Source: Bradyrhizobium nivariense
GTDB taxonomy: Bacteria > Pseudomonadota > Alphaproteobacteria > Rhizobiales > Xanthobacteraceae
Direction of reading: 5' to 3'
Assembly (NCBI RefSeq): GCF_029846715.1
Contig: NZ_JARVWW010000052.1
Coordinates: 1-38,485 of the forward strand
DNA length: 38,485 nucleotides
This document shows, piece by piece, positions 24,654-32,670 of the stretch. A program made the translations under genes and the position numbers. The first letter of the stretch is position 1. Each line of letters begins with the position of its first letter. The notes under the pieces were generated by a model. That model searched no databases. It had not been told where the DNA came from and saw nothing but the letters and a program-made list of their open reading frames with translations.

Positions 24654-27260
24654 ATGATTCGCATGACCGAGCCAAGCAAAATCGCCTCTCAGAATGTCCC
24701 CGACCACCAGCCTGCCGCGGGCGGCATCGCCGCGCGCGCGCGCGCCTCGGTGGGCCCGAAATATTTGTCCGGGCTCAATCCGGAGCAGCGCGAGGCGGTG
24801 GAGACGCTGGACGGCCCGGTTCTGGTGCTGGCCGGCGCCGGCACCGGCAAGACCCGCGTGCTGACCACGCGCATCGCCCACATCCTGAGCCAGGGCCGCG
24901 CCCGCCCAAGCGAGATCCTGTCGGTGACCTTCACCAACAAGGCCGCGCGCGAGATGAAGCACCGGCTCGGCCAGATGCTCGGCCATGCCGTCGAAGGCAT
25001 GCCGTGGCTCGGCACCTTCCACTCGATCGGCGGGCGCATCCTGCGGACCCATGCCGAGCTGGCACAGCTCAAGTCGAACTTCACCGTGCTCGACGTCGAC
25101 GATCAGGTCCGGCTGTTGAAGCAGCTCTTGCAAGCCGACAACATCGACGACAAGCGCTGGCCCGCGCGCATGCTGGCCGGCTTGATCGACGGCTGGAAGA
25201 ACCGCGGCCTGACGCCGTCGCAGGTGCCCTCGGGCGAAGCCGCTGTGTTCGGCAACGGCAAGGGCGGCAAGCTCTATGCGAGCTACCAGGAACGGCTGAA
25301 GATTTTGAACGCCGCCGATTTCGGCGATCTGCTGCTCGAAGACATCCGCATCTTCCGCGAGCACCCGGATATTCTGCGGCAGTACCAGCAGCGCTTCAAA
25401 TTCATCCTGGTCGACGAGTACCAAGACACCAACGTCGCACAGTATCTGTGGCTGCGGCTGCTGTCGCAGGCGCCGTCTTCCAATCCGTCATTGCCAGGCT
25501 TGACCCGGCAATCCATCGATTCTTCACGAGATGGATCACCGGGTCTCGACGCTTCGCGTCGGCCCGGTGATGACGAGAATGATGACTTGGCGCCGATTGC
25601 GGCGAACGAAAAAGCCCACGTCAAAAACATCTGCTGCGTCGGCGACGACGACCAGTCGATCTATGGCTGGCGCGGCGCGGAGGTCGACAACATCCTGCGC
25701 TTCGACCATGATTTCCCCGGCGCCAAGGTCATCCGCCTCGAGCGCAACTACCGCTCGACCGGCCACATCCTCGCCGCCGCCTCGCACCTGATCGCCCATA
25801 ACGAAGGCCGGCTCGGCAAGACACTGCGCACCGAGGACCAGGACGGCGAGAAGGTCACGGTGACGGGCTCGTGGGATTCGGAAGAGGAAGCCCGCGGCAT
25901 CGGCGAAGAGATCGAGCAGATCCAGCGCCAGGGCGACAAGCTCAACGAGATCGCGATCCTGGTGCGCGCGTCCTATCAGATGCGCGAGTTTGAGGACCGT
26001 TTCGTCACGCTCGGCCTACCCTATCGCGTCATCGGCGGCCCGCGCTTCTACGAGCGCGCCGAAATCCGCGATGCGCTGGCGTATCTGCGCGTCATCAATT
26101 CACCGGCGGACGACCTCGCCTTCGAGCGCATCGTCAACACGCCCAAGCGCGGCTTGGGCGATGCCACCGTGCAGATGCTGCACGACCACGCCCGCAAGCG
26201 CTGCATTCCGCTGTTCGAGGCGGCGCGCGCGGTGGTCGAGACCGACGAGCTGAAGCCGAAGGCGCGCGGCTCCTTGCGCGATGTCGTCGCCCAGTTCGAC
26301 CGCTGGCGCGCCCAGCGCGAGGTCACAGCGCACACGGATCTGGCCCAGATCGTGCTCGACGAGAGCGGCTACACCGAGATGTGGCAGAAGGACCGTTCGG
26401 CGGACGCCGCGGGCCGGCTCGAAAACCTCAAGGAGCTGGTGCGCTCGATGGAGGAGTTCGAGAACCTGCAAGGGTTCCTCGAGCATATCTCGCTGGTGAT
26501 GGACCGCGACAGCGGCGCCGATGAGGACGCGGTATCGCTGATGACGCTGCATTCGGCCAAGGGCCTGGAATTCGACAACGTGTTCCTGCCTGGCTGGGAA
26601 GAAGGCCTGTTTCCGAGCCAGCGCACGCTGGACGAACAGGGCCGCGCCGGCCTGGAGGAAGAGCGCCGGCTCGGCCATGTCGGCCTGACCCGCGCCCGCC
26701 GCCGCGCCAAAATCTATTTTGCCACCAACCGCCGGATCCATGGCACCTGGTCGACCACGATCCCGTCGCGCTTCCTCGACGAACTGCCGGCGGCCAATGT
26801 CGAGATCACGGAATCCAAGGGCGGCTCCGCCTGGGGCGGCACCGGCGGCTACGGCGCTTCCCGCTTCGACGACATGGAAGCATTCGGCTCCACCTATTCG
26901 ACCCCGGGCTGGCAGCGCGCCCAGGCCAATCGTTCACAAGCCAACCGCAACCGGGGTGGCGGCGGACGTAGTGGCGACGGCCATGGCGGTTTCGAGGAAG
27001 AGGCCTCGTCGTTTTCGTCCCAGTCGTCCTCGCCAGATTTCGGCAGCTTCTCCTCACGCCGCCGCGGCCCGATGACGATCGAGGGCGAGCTGGTCGCCAA
27101 ATCGACCGGCACGACCTCCGAATTCTCGCTCTCCGACCGCGTCTTCCACCAGAAATTCGGTTACGGCCGCGTCACCAAGATCGACGGCAACAAGCTCACC
27201 ATCCATTTCGACAAGGCCGGCGAGAAGAAGGTCGTGGACAGCTTTGTGCAGCGGGCGTGA
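24654..27260 (+). CDS. UvrD/PcrA superfamily 1 DNA helicase carrying an in-frame repeat
   Basis: An 868-residue 3'-5' helicase of repair and replication. All motifs are present in order: LNPEQREAV (Q motif), AGAGTGKT (Walker A, about residues 60-67), FTNKAAREM (Ia), LVDEYQDT (II), GDDDQSIYGWRGA (III), LERNYRST (IV), TLHSAKGLEFDNVFLPG (V) and LGHVGLTRARRRA (VI). The last 60 residues (DRVFHQKFGYGRVTKIDG) form the Tudor-like tail of PcrA. Between motifs II and III are about 70 residues instead of the usual 20 or so, 30 of them encoded by a 90-bp palindromic repeat (25486-25575). The frame is intact. The start could be ATG at 24609, 24654 or 24663; a G-run before 24654 is the only weak support. 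Confidence 0.95.
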   Translation: MIRMTEPSKIASQNVPDHQPAAGGIAARARASVGPKYLSGLNPEQREAVETLDGPVLVLAGAGTGKTRVLTTRIAHILSQGRARPSEILSVTFTNKAAREMKHRLGQMLGHAVEGMPWLGTFHSIGGRILRTHAELAQLKSNFTVLDVDDQVRLLKQLLQADNIDDKRWPARMLAGLIDGWKNRGLTPSQVPSGEAAVFGNGKGGKLYASYQERLKILNAADFGDLLLEDIRIFREHPDILRQYQQRFKFILVDEYQDTNVAQYLWLRLLSQAPSSNPSLPGLTRQSIDSSRDGSPGLDASRRPGDDENDDLAPIAANEKAHVKNICCVGDDDQSIYGWRGAEVDNILRFDHDFPGAKVIRLERNYRSTGHILAAASHLIAHNEGRLGKTLRTEDQDGEKVTVTGSWDSEEEARGIGEEIEQIQRQGDKLNEIAILVRASYQMREFEDRFVTLGLPYRVIGGPRFYERAEIRDALAYLRVINSPADDLAFERIVNTPKRGLGDATVQMLHDHARKRCIPLFEAARAVVETDELKPKARGSLRDVVAQFDRWRAQREVTAHTDLAQIVLDESGYTEMWQKDRSADAAGRLENLKELVRSMEEFENLQGFLEHISLVMDRDSGADEDAVSLMTLHSAKGLEFDNVFLPGWEEGLFPSQRTLDEQGRAGLEEERRLGHVGLTRARRRAKIYFATNRRIHGTWSTTIPSRFLDELPAANVEITESKGGSAWGGTGGYGASRFDDMEAFGSTYSTPGWQRAQANRSQANRNRGGGGRSGDGHGGFEEEASSFSSQSSSPDFGSFSSRRRGPMTIEGELVAKSTGTTSEFSLSDRVFHQKFGYGRVTKIDGNKLTIHFDKAGEKKVVDSFVQRA
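25486..25575. repeat. Palindromic repeat element inside the helicase gene
   Basis: The 90-bp segment has outer arms CGTCATTGCCAGGC and GCCCGGTGATGACG (11 of 14 pairs) and inner arms GACCCGGCAATCCATC (25502-25517) and GATGGATCACCGGGTC (25530-25545; 14 of 16 pairs). Its wording is that of a dispersed Bradyrhizobium-type intergenic repeat. At exactly 30 codons with no stop in frame, it encodes a stretch beginning SLPGLTRQSID. It therefore behaves like the Rickettsia palindromic elements that are tolerated inside proteins. Confidence 0.88.
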
Positions 27261-27288
27261 GGCAGGCCTTGCGCACAAGACCCTCCAC

Positions 27289-28116
27289 TCAGCCGTTCAA
27301 GATGCTCGCTCCCCGGTCGTAGATCAGCTGGTCGACATGCCCGGCACCCGGCGCGATTTCGAGTCGCCAGCCCAGTTCGACGCCAAGGCTCTTGGACAGC
27401 TCCGTACAGTGTTCGAAATGCCAGAGACCCCGCGCAAGACGATGAGGGCCTTGTGCCATCGCCTCGTCCCAGCGGGGCAGATCGGGAGCATCAGGGTCGT
27501 TGTCGGCGTCGCCTAGCAGGATAACCAAACGCCGTCCCAGATACCTTCGCAAATGACTTTCGTTGAGGGCAATCCCTCCCATGCCATCTGGATAGTCCTT
27601 GGTGAGGTTCGGCAGCATGTAGCAACCACAGTTGGCGGCAACGGCGACATCGACGGAAGCGGCTTCGTTGAGTGCGAGATAGCGCAGGACAAATTGCGCG
27701 CCGGCGGAATTGCCGAACAGGCCAAACGTGTGACGGCTGGACTCGATCGCATCTCGAACATGATGAAACAGCCGGTCGATCACCCCGAAATTCCAATGAT
27801 CGCGCGGCAAGACCTTGTTGTCCGGCGGCGGCAGCCGCACGCCGCCGAAATTGTAGGCGTGGACGCCCGGGAACTGATCCGGGTCGAACTCCGGCACCAG
27901 CACGATTTGCCCATTGCGTTCGGCTTGAGGCGCGAGAAGATCGCGAAACTCCGCGGCGGCGCGGTCAACGCCATGCATCGCCACGATGATGCGTGTGTGC
28001 TGACTGCTCGATCGGGGGCAAAACGAGAAGACCCGCATCGTACGTGGCGAAGGGACGGCGCCCTCATCACGAAACACGAATGAGCTGGAGCCTTCAACCA
28101 AAGTCAATTTGCTCAA
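27289..28116 (-). CDS. Alpha/beta hydrolase (esterase/PHB depolymerase-like)
   Basis: A 275-residue cytoplasmic enzyme with an alpha/beta hydrolase layout: oxyanion loop AMHGVDR, nucleophile elbow GNSAGAQF with Ser, acid in LLGDADNDPDA, and the His in GAGHVDQL near the C-terminus. There is no signal peptide. It resembles polyhydroxybutyrate depolymerase-like or carboxylesterase families; substrate unknown. The frame is open to 28752, but the start is TTG at 28116, which has GGAGGT six bases upstream. It converges on the helicase gene with a 28-base gap lacking an obvious terminator. Confidence 0.82.
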   Translation of the reverse strand: MSKLTLVEGSSSFVFRDEGAVPSPRTMRVFSFCPRSSSQHTRIIVAMHGVDRAAAEFRDLLAPQAERNGQIVLVPEFDPDQFPGVHAYNFGGVRLPPPDNKVLPRDHWNFGVIDRLFHHVRDAIESSRHTFGLFGNSAGAQFVLRYLALNEAASVDVAVAANCGCYMLPNLTKDYPDGMGGIALNESHLRRYLGRRLVILLGDADNDPDAPDLPRWDEAMAQGPHRLARGLWHFEHCTELSKSLGVELGWRLEIAPGAGHVDQLIYDRGASILNG

Positions 28117-28191
28117 TTGCTTACCTCCGCAGATGAGGTACTCATAATTCAAATCAAACCTCCGGTTCAACTTTCGAGCCGCCATTCTCCC

Positions 28192-28479
28192 ATGCCTCAC
28201 TACATCGCCATCATCGAGGACGCCGGCCCGGATGAAGCCGTTGGCTTGTGGTTTCCCGACCTGCTCGGCTGCAATTCCGGCGGCGACGACGTCGATGAGG
28301 CCCTGGAGAATGCGCCCGAGGCACTCGCGTTCTATGCGCAGGAGCTGATCGAGAACGGCAGCCAGCTTCCCCCGCCGAGGACATTGGACGAGCTCAAGGC
28401 CGATCCTGATGTCGCCGACGACCTCAGGAACCACACGGTCGCCCTGATCGAATGGCCCCCCGCCGACGCCGCGGAGTGA
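28192..28479 (+). CDS. HicB-like antitoxin-family protein without HicA
   Basis: A 95-residue protein whose first 50 residues match the HicB/UPF0150 fold: YIAIIEDAGPDEAVGLWFPDLLGC, then GDDVDEALENAPEALAFYAQEL. The remainder is short and acidic and lacks an evident ribbon-helix-helix or helix-turn-helix. No HicA-like double-stranded-RNA-binding toxin is found within several hundred bases on either strand. It may be a solitary HicB-domain protein with another role, or an antitoxin whose toxin has been lost. The ATG at 28192 is chosen by homology to the fold start. Confidence 0.75.
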   Translation: MPHYIAIIEDAGPDEAVGLWFPDLLGCNSGGDDVDEALENAPEALAFYAQELIENGSQLPPPRTLDELKADPDVADDLRNHTVALIEWPPADAAE

Positions 28480-28567
28480 GGACTGTTCGCCGCACCGGCC
28501 GGACTGTCGACAGTTCTGGGCCGAACAGCCCTTGACCACCGCGAACTTCCCCGTATCAGATGCGCCC

Positions 28568-28984
28568 ATGGTCCGGGGCTCCATCACACTGATCTTGCTG
28601 GCATTGGGTATGCCGTCGCTTGCGGCGGCGGAGACCATGAGCTTTGGCGATTCGATCGGGCTGCTGGCAAAAAGTTGCGGTGCGGAAATCGTTGCCAATT
28701 GCCGCGGTGTCAACCCGGATTCGACCCGCCTGAAAGAGTGCCTGTCCCGCAACCGCGACGTGCTCTCCCAGCAGTGCCAGAGCGACTATCTGGGCGCCTT
28801 CGACGCGATCCAGAAGCGCGTTGCTGCCCGCATCACGGTGGCGAACGTCTGCCAGCGCGAGATCGTCAAGGTCTGCGGCGGCTCGACCAAGGAGACCAGC
28901 AAGGCGATCCCCTGCCTGGTCTCGACGCCCAAGGGCATCAGCAACAACTGCCTGAAGGCCGTCGACGACGCGGGGTATCGGTGA
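28568..28984 (+). CDS. Exported cysteine-rich protein of unknown function
   Basis: A 138-residue protein with a signal peptide (about residues 1-22, cleavage after AAA) and eight Cys in two repeats of the form CGAEI-x-NCRGVNP and CQREIVKVCGGSTKE. The pattern resembles the GLG1-type cysteine-rich repeat of secreted proteins. It is presumably periplasmic and disulfide-bonded. The ATG at 28568 fits the signal peptide best. The stop overlaps the next ATG by one base (TGATG), so it is translated with the OmpA-like gene. Confidence 0.75.
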   Translation: MVRGSITLILLALGMPSLAAAETMSFGDSIGLLAKSCGAEIVANCRGVNPDSTRLKECLSRNRDVLSQQCQSDYLGAFDAIQKRVAARITVANVCQREIVKVCGGSTKETSKAIPCLVSTPKGISNNCLKAVDDAGYR

Positions 28985-29655
28985 TGCGCGCGAACAGGCG
29001 TACCACCGCCGGGATCGGCCTCGCGCTCGGCCTTGCCCTGCTCGCGGGCGCGGCAGGAGCGCAGACGGCGCCGCCGACCCGCGACGACATCGTCGGCAAG
29101 CTCAACCATTTCGAACAACCCGCCGAGATCGATATCCCCGCGCTGAAGCTGCAGGTGATGGAGCGGGCCAAGGCCAGGATCAAGAACGATCCGGGTCCGG
29201 TGAACCGGCCGCCGATCGCGCCCGATCTGGCCAATTTGCCGACCTTCACCGCGCAGATCCAGTTCGACGCCGACACGCCGATCATCCAGCCGGCGTCCTA
29301 CCAGACCGTCGGCCGCATCGCCGACGCGCTGGTCCATGCCTCGCTGCTGCCCTACACGTTCCTGATCGTCGGCCACGTCGAATCCAACGTGAAGACGCGC
29401 GAAGCCAACGCGATCCTCAGCCAGCGCCGGGCCGACGCGATCCGCGACGTGCTGGTGAACACGTTCAAGATCTCGACCAAGCGGCTGCATCCGATCGGCC
29501 TCGGCGAGGAGCAGTTTCTCGACCGGGCCAAGCCGAGTTCGGCCGTCAACGGCCAGCTGCAGATCCTGACCTATGCCAAGGTGCCGGAGGACGTCCCTGC
29601 GCATCCGGCCGCGGCGCCTGCGCCTGCGGCAAAAAAGCCCGCCAAGAAGCACTGA
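28984..29655 (+). CDS. OmpA-like domain periplasmic or outer-membrane protein
   Basis: A 223-residue exported protein: signal peptide (about 1-26), a linker, and an OmpA C-terminal-like domain (about 85-200) with FTAQIQFDADTPII, TFLIVGHVES, LSQRRADAIRDVLV and LGEEQ. The peptidoglycan-binding HTD motif reads HVE, so diaminopimelate binding may be altered; the Arg in SQRRAD is kept. The tail is Ala/Pro/Lys-rich. It is coupled to the preceding Cys-rich gene by a one-base overlap, so the two probably act together at the envelope. Confidence 0.85.
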   Translation: MRANRRTTAGIGLALGLALLAGAAGAQTAPPTRDDIVGKLNHFEQPAEIDIPALKLQVMERAKARIKNDPGPVNRPPIAPDLANLPTFTAQIQFDADTPIIQPASYQTVGRIADALVHASLLPYTFLIVGHVESNVKTREANAILSQRRADAIRDVLVNTFKISTKRLHPIGLGEEQFLDRAKPSSAVNGQLQILTYAKVPEDVPAHPAAAPAPAAKKPAKKH

Positions 29656-29678
29656 GCGAACATGGTACGGCGCCTGGC

Positions 29679-29703
29679 GGAACCCTTTGAAGTCCTGACC
29701 GTT
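29679..29703 (+). promoter_or_regulatory. Exact EcfG-type general stress promoter
   Basis: GGAAC (29679-29683), a 16-base spacer and CGTT (29700-29703) match the alphaproteobacterial EcfG consensus exactly. It points rightward, 108 bases before the ATG of the Mpo1-like gene, in the only gap upstream of the three-gene operon. The match was made by eye. Confidence 0.65.
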
Positions 29704-29810
29704 TTGTGACTTGCCTCACAGCGCGACTGAACGGCTTTGCGCGACAATAGCGCCGGTTTGTGCACCGCGCTATCAGGTGCTATAGGCTTTTTTCGTCCTT
29801 CCCCGACCCC

Positions 29811-30347
29811 ATGCTGCACGAGACCGAGATGGCCAGTTATTTTCAACGCCAACTGGCCGACTACGTCGAATATCATCGCGATCCCTGGAATTGCGCGATG
29901 CACGTGGTCGGCATCCTCCTGCTCTTCACCGGCGCCGTGCTGCCTCTGACGCTCGTGCACTTCCCGTTGTTCGGGATCGAGGTGAGCCTGGCCGTGATTC
30001 TGGCGCTGCCGGTGCTGGTCTACTGGCTGATGCTGGACGCCGGGATCGGGCTCGGCATTCTCGCCGCGATGATCGTGCTGCTTTCGGTCGCAGCCGCGAT
30101 CGGCAATCAGGTCTCGATCGTCATGATGTGGTCGATTTTTGCAGTGCTGATCGGGGTTGGCGTCGCTTCTCAGATCGTCGGCCACAAGGTTTTCGAGGAG
30201 CGGCAGCCGTCGATGGTCGACCACCCCACGCATTTTCTGCTCGGACCGATGTTTGTCATGGCGAAATTATTCATTGCATTGGGCTTCCGTCGCGACCTTG
30301 CCGCGATTCTGGCGCCTCTTCCGACCAATTCCCTTTCAACCCGATAA
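29811..30347 (+). CDS. Mpo1-like (DUF962) membrane protein
   Basis: A 178-residue protein with four hydrophobic segments and the DUF962/Mpo1 pattern: YHRDPWNCAMHVVG near the N-terminus, and HKVFEERQPS then DHPTHFLLGPMFV near the C-terminus, supplying the conserved histidines. Yeast Mpo1 is an iron-dependent dioxygenase that shortens 2-hydroxy fatty acids in the membrane; bacterial members are little studied. The start may be ATG 29811 or 29829 (MASYFQRQ); both keep the domain. First gene of an operon with the epimerase (29-base gap) and methyltransferase-like genes, behind an exact EcfG-type promoter. Confidence 0.85.
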   Translation: MLHETEMASYFQRQLADYVEYHRDPWNCAMHVVGILLLFTGAVLPLTLVHFPLFGIEVSLAVILALPVLVYWLMLDAGIGLGILAAMIVLLSVAAAIGNQVSIVMMWSIFAVLIGVGVASQIVGHKVFEERQPSMVDHPTHFLLGPMFVMAKLFIALGFRRDLAAILAPLPTNSLSTR

Positions 30348-30376
30348 CTCCAGACGCAAAACAGCAAACCTTCTGC

Positions 30377-31408
30377 ATGGCTCTCGTACTGGTTACCGGT
30401 GGCAGCGGCTTCATCGGACATCATCTCGTAGAAGCGCTCCGCGCCCATGGGCAGCGGGTGCGTGTGCTCGATGTCCGTGCGCCGGCCACGGCGAATGCCG
30501 ACGTTGAATATGCCCATGGCTCGGTGCTGGACGGCGCTGCGGTCGATGCCGCGATTGCGGGTGTCGATCAGGTCTATCACCTCGCCGGCCTGCCCGGCAT
30601 GTGGGTCGCCAACAAGCAGGCCTTTCACGACGTCAATTGCCGCGGCACCGAGATCGTGCTCGCGGCAGCGATGAAGCGCGGCGTCTCGCGTTTCCTGCAC
30701 TGCTCGACGGAATCGATCCTGTTCCCCTATTCTGACCTGGGCGGTGCTCCCGCCGAAGAGGCGCTGCAGCCGGCCGATGCGATGCCGGGCGCCTATACGC
30801 GGTCGAAATCGCTGGCCGAGCATTGCGCCGCGAAGGCCGCGGCTGAAGGTTTTCCGCTCGTGATCGGCACCCCGACCATGCCGATCGGGCCTGCCGACCA
30901 CAATCTGACGCCGCCGACCGCGATGCTGTGGTACTTCCTCCAGAAGAAGGTGCAGCCGCACCTCAACTTCCTGGTCAACCTCGTCGACGTCCGCGACGTC
31001 GCCATGGGCCTGGTGCTGACGATGGAACGCGGCCGCACCGGCCAGCGCTACATCCTCGGCGGCGATTGCGTTCCGCTCGGCAACATCCTGCGGATGATGT
31101 CCGCGATGAGCGGGCGCCGGCAGTTTCCGGTCATCGTGCCCGGCAAGATCGCCGAGCTCTCGGGCATCATGCTCGAATATATCTCCGACAACATCACGCG
31201 CCGGCCGCCCAATGGCACCGCGGAGGGCGTGCGCATCGCGCTCGCCGCGAGCGACCTTTCGATCGGCAAGGCCCGTAACGAGCTCGGCTACTCGCCGCGC
31301 CCGATCGAGCCGGTGCTGCGCGAAACCATCACCCATCTTCTCGCCCGCGGCGGCGCGCTTGCCTCCAGCGCCATCGAGCATCACGCGCTCTCCTCGCGCG
31401 CCAGCTGA
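30377..31408 (+). CDS. NAD-dependent epimerase/dehydratase (extended SDR)
   Basis: A 343-residue Rossmann-fold enzyme acting on a nucleotide-sugar, a sterol-like or an isoprenoid-linked substrate. The cofactor motif TGGSGFIGHH opens the protein; the active-site pair is in YTRSKSLAE (Tyr-x3-Lys), preceded by STESILFPY. The style is that of dihydroflavonol-reductase or hopanoid-associated sugar epimerase proteins, but HpnA identity cannot be asserted. ATG at 30377. Second gene of the operon, with 29-base gaps on each side, flanked by two membrane-enzyme genes. Confidence 0.9.
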   Translation: MALVLVTGGSGFIGHHLVEALRAHGQRVRVLDVRAPATANADVEYAHGSVLDGAAVDAAIAGVDQVYHLAGLPGMWVANKQAFHDVNCRGTEIVLAAAMKRGVSRFLHCSTESILFPYSDLGGAPAEEALQPADAMPGAYTRSKSLAEHCAAKAAAEGFPLVIGTPTMPIGPADHNLTPPTAMLWYFLQKKVQPHLNFLVNLVDVRDVAMGLVLTMERGRTGQRYILGGDCVPLGNILRMMSAMSGRRQFPVIVPGKIAELSGIMLEYISDNITRRPPNGTAEGVRIALAASDLSIGKARNELGYSPRPIEPVLRETITHLLARGGALASSAIEHHALSSRAS

Positions 31409-31437
31409 GCTGCCGCCAACCCAAAGAACCTTTCCGC

Positions 31438-32064
31438 ATGTCCTTTGATTTTAGCAAGCTTCTCTCTGTCGCCTGGGGTGGTTGGACCACGACCTGGCCG
31501 ACGCAACTGCTCGCCCTGATCTGGCTCGCCTGGCTCGCGAGCTGGATCGGCGCCTCATTCTGGCAGGGCCGCACCCAGAAGCAGGTGATGACGCTGGAGT
31601 CAGGCCGCTATCGCATCCCGATCCTGGTCGGCGGCATCCTGTTCACGCCCTGGACCGCGGAAGTGCTCGGCGACAAGCCGCTCTGGGTGTTCAGCAATGC
31701 CGCTGTCTACATCGTGGCGGTGATCGTGCTTGCCGGCATTTCCTTTACCTGGTGGGGACGCCTGCATCTTGGACAATTCTGGTCCAACACCATCACCCAC
31801 AAGGAAGACCACCGCGTCATCGACACCGGCCCGTACGGCATCGTGCGCCATCCGATCTACACCGGCCTGATCGCCGGCATGCTGGCGACCGGCATCGCGG
31901 TCGGCACCGTGACCGCGATCCTCGGCGCGATCCTGATCTCGCTCGGCATGTGGCAGAAGGGCCGGATGGAAGAGGTGTTCCTGTCCAAGGAGCTCGGCGA
32001 AGACGCCTACGGCGCCTATTGTCGCCGGGTGCCGATGATCATCCCGTTCCTGTCGCCACGCTGA
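31438..32064 (+). CDS. Isoprenylcysteine methyltransferase-like membrane protein
   Basis: A 208-residue protein with about five hydrophobic segments and the C-terminal motif DTGPYGIVRHPIYTG, the hallmark of isoprenylcysteine carboxyl methyltransferase and phospholipid methyltransferases (the ICMT/PEMT family), followed by GMWQKGRMEEVFLSKELG. These enzymes move a methyl group from S-adenosylmethionine onto a lipid or prenylated acceptor. Third and last gene of the operon with the Mpo1-like and epimerase genes. The acceptor is unknown; bacteria lack prenylated CaaX proteins, so a lipid is more likely. Confidence 0.87.
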   Translation: MSFDFSKLLSVAWGGWTTTWPTQLLALIWLAWLASWIGASFWQGRTQKQVMTLESGRYRIPILVGGILFTPWTAEVLGDKPLWVFSNAAVYIVAVIVLAGISFTWWGRLHLGQFWSNTITHKEDHRVIDTGPYGIVRHPIYTGLIAGMLATGIAVGTVTAILGAILISLGMWQKGRMEEVFLSKELGEDAYGAYCRRVPMIIPFLSPR

Positions 32065-32125
32065 GCCGCGGGCCAGCGGACATTGGGGAAGCATGATGCA
32101 CAACTGCACAATGCCCCCGCTGCTG

Positions 32126-32150
32126 GGAACCGCGCTTCCACAAGCCCGTT
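32126..32150 (+). promoter_or_regulatory. Exact EcfG-type general stress promoter
   Basis: GGAAC (32126-32130), 16 bases, CGTT (32147-32150) match the consensus exactly. It ends 39 bases before the ATG of the 69-residue gene and points toward it, a fitting distance for a short leader. The match was made by eye. Confidence 0.65.
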
Positions 32151-32189
32151 AACGCCTCGAAGCATGCATTGACCGCAGAGCATCGAGCC

Positions 32190-32399
32190 ATGCCGGACGC
32201 CTACGATTATTTTCGCGAGCACGCGATCGCCGCGGTCCGCAAGGCGCGCGGGCTGCCGCCCGGACGGACGAAACAGAAGCAGCGCACCGTCGCGCGGGTT
32301 TATCACCTGCTGTCCAAGGAAGCGGCGCTGGTGCCGAACATGCATCATCTCGACGATTTTCGCGCGGCACGGCGGCTGGAGCGGCAGGTCCGCCGCTGA
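32190..32399 (+). CDS. Small basic protein of unknown function, 69 residues
   Basis: A 69-residue basic, mostly helical protein: DAYDYFREHAIAAVRKARG, then KQKQRTVARVYHLL and a C-terminal run of Arg (RAARRLERQVRR). No signal or membrane segment. I do not recognise the family. A TTG at 32169 is an alternative start. The exact EcfG-type promoter just upstream suggests a stress role. Confidence 0.65.
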   Translation: MPDAYDYFREHAIAAVRKARGLPPGRTKQKQRTVARVYHLLSKEAALVPNMHHLDDFRAARRLERQVRR

Positions 32400-32670
32400 T
32401 CGCCTCGCAGAAGCGGACCTCTCGCAGCCTTGTCGCAGCCTTGCCATGCAAATTCGAGGTGCTGCCATCTGCGCTCCAGGCGGCTGGAAGCGGGCCGGCA
32501 CCGGTTGACCTTTCTGCCGCCACCAAGTTGGATGCGCACGCAAAAAGGCACGACGACATCCCATCGTGGATCTGGAGAGGTCAACGATCAGGCAAAGATT
32601 AGGCTTGGGCCCGCGCGGGGCTTGGGCGATCCGGGGTTGGACAGTGCCGCACGTTCAACAGGGGATTTTC

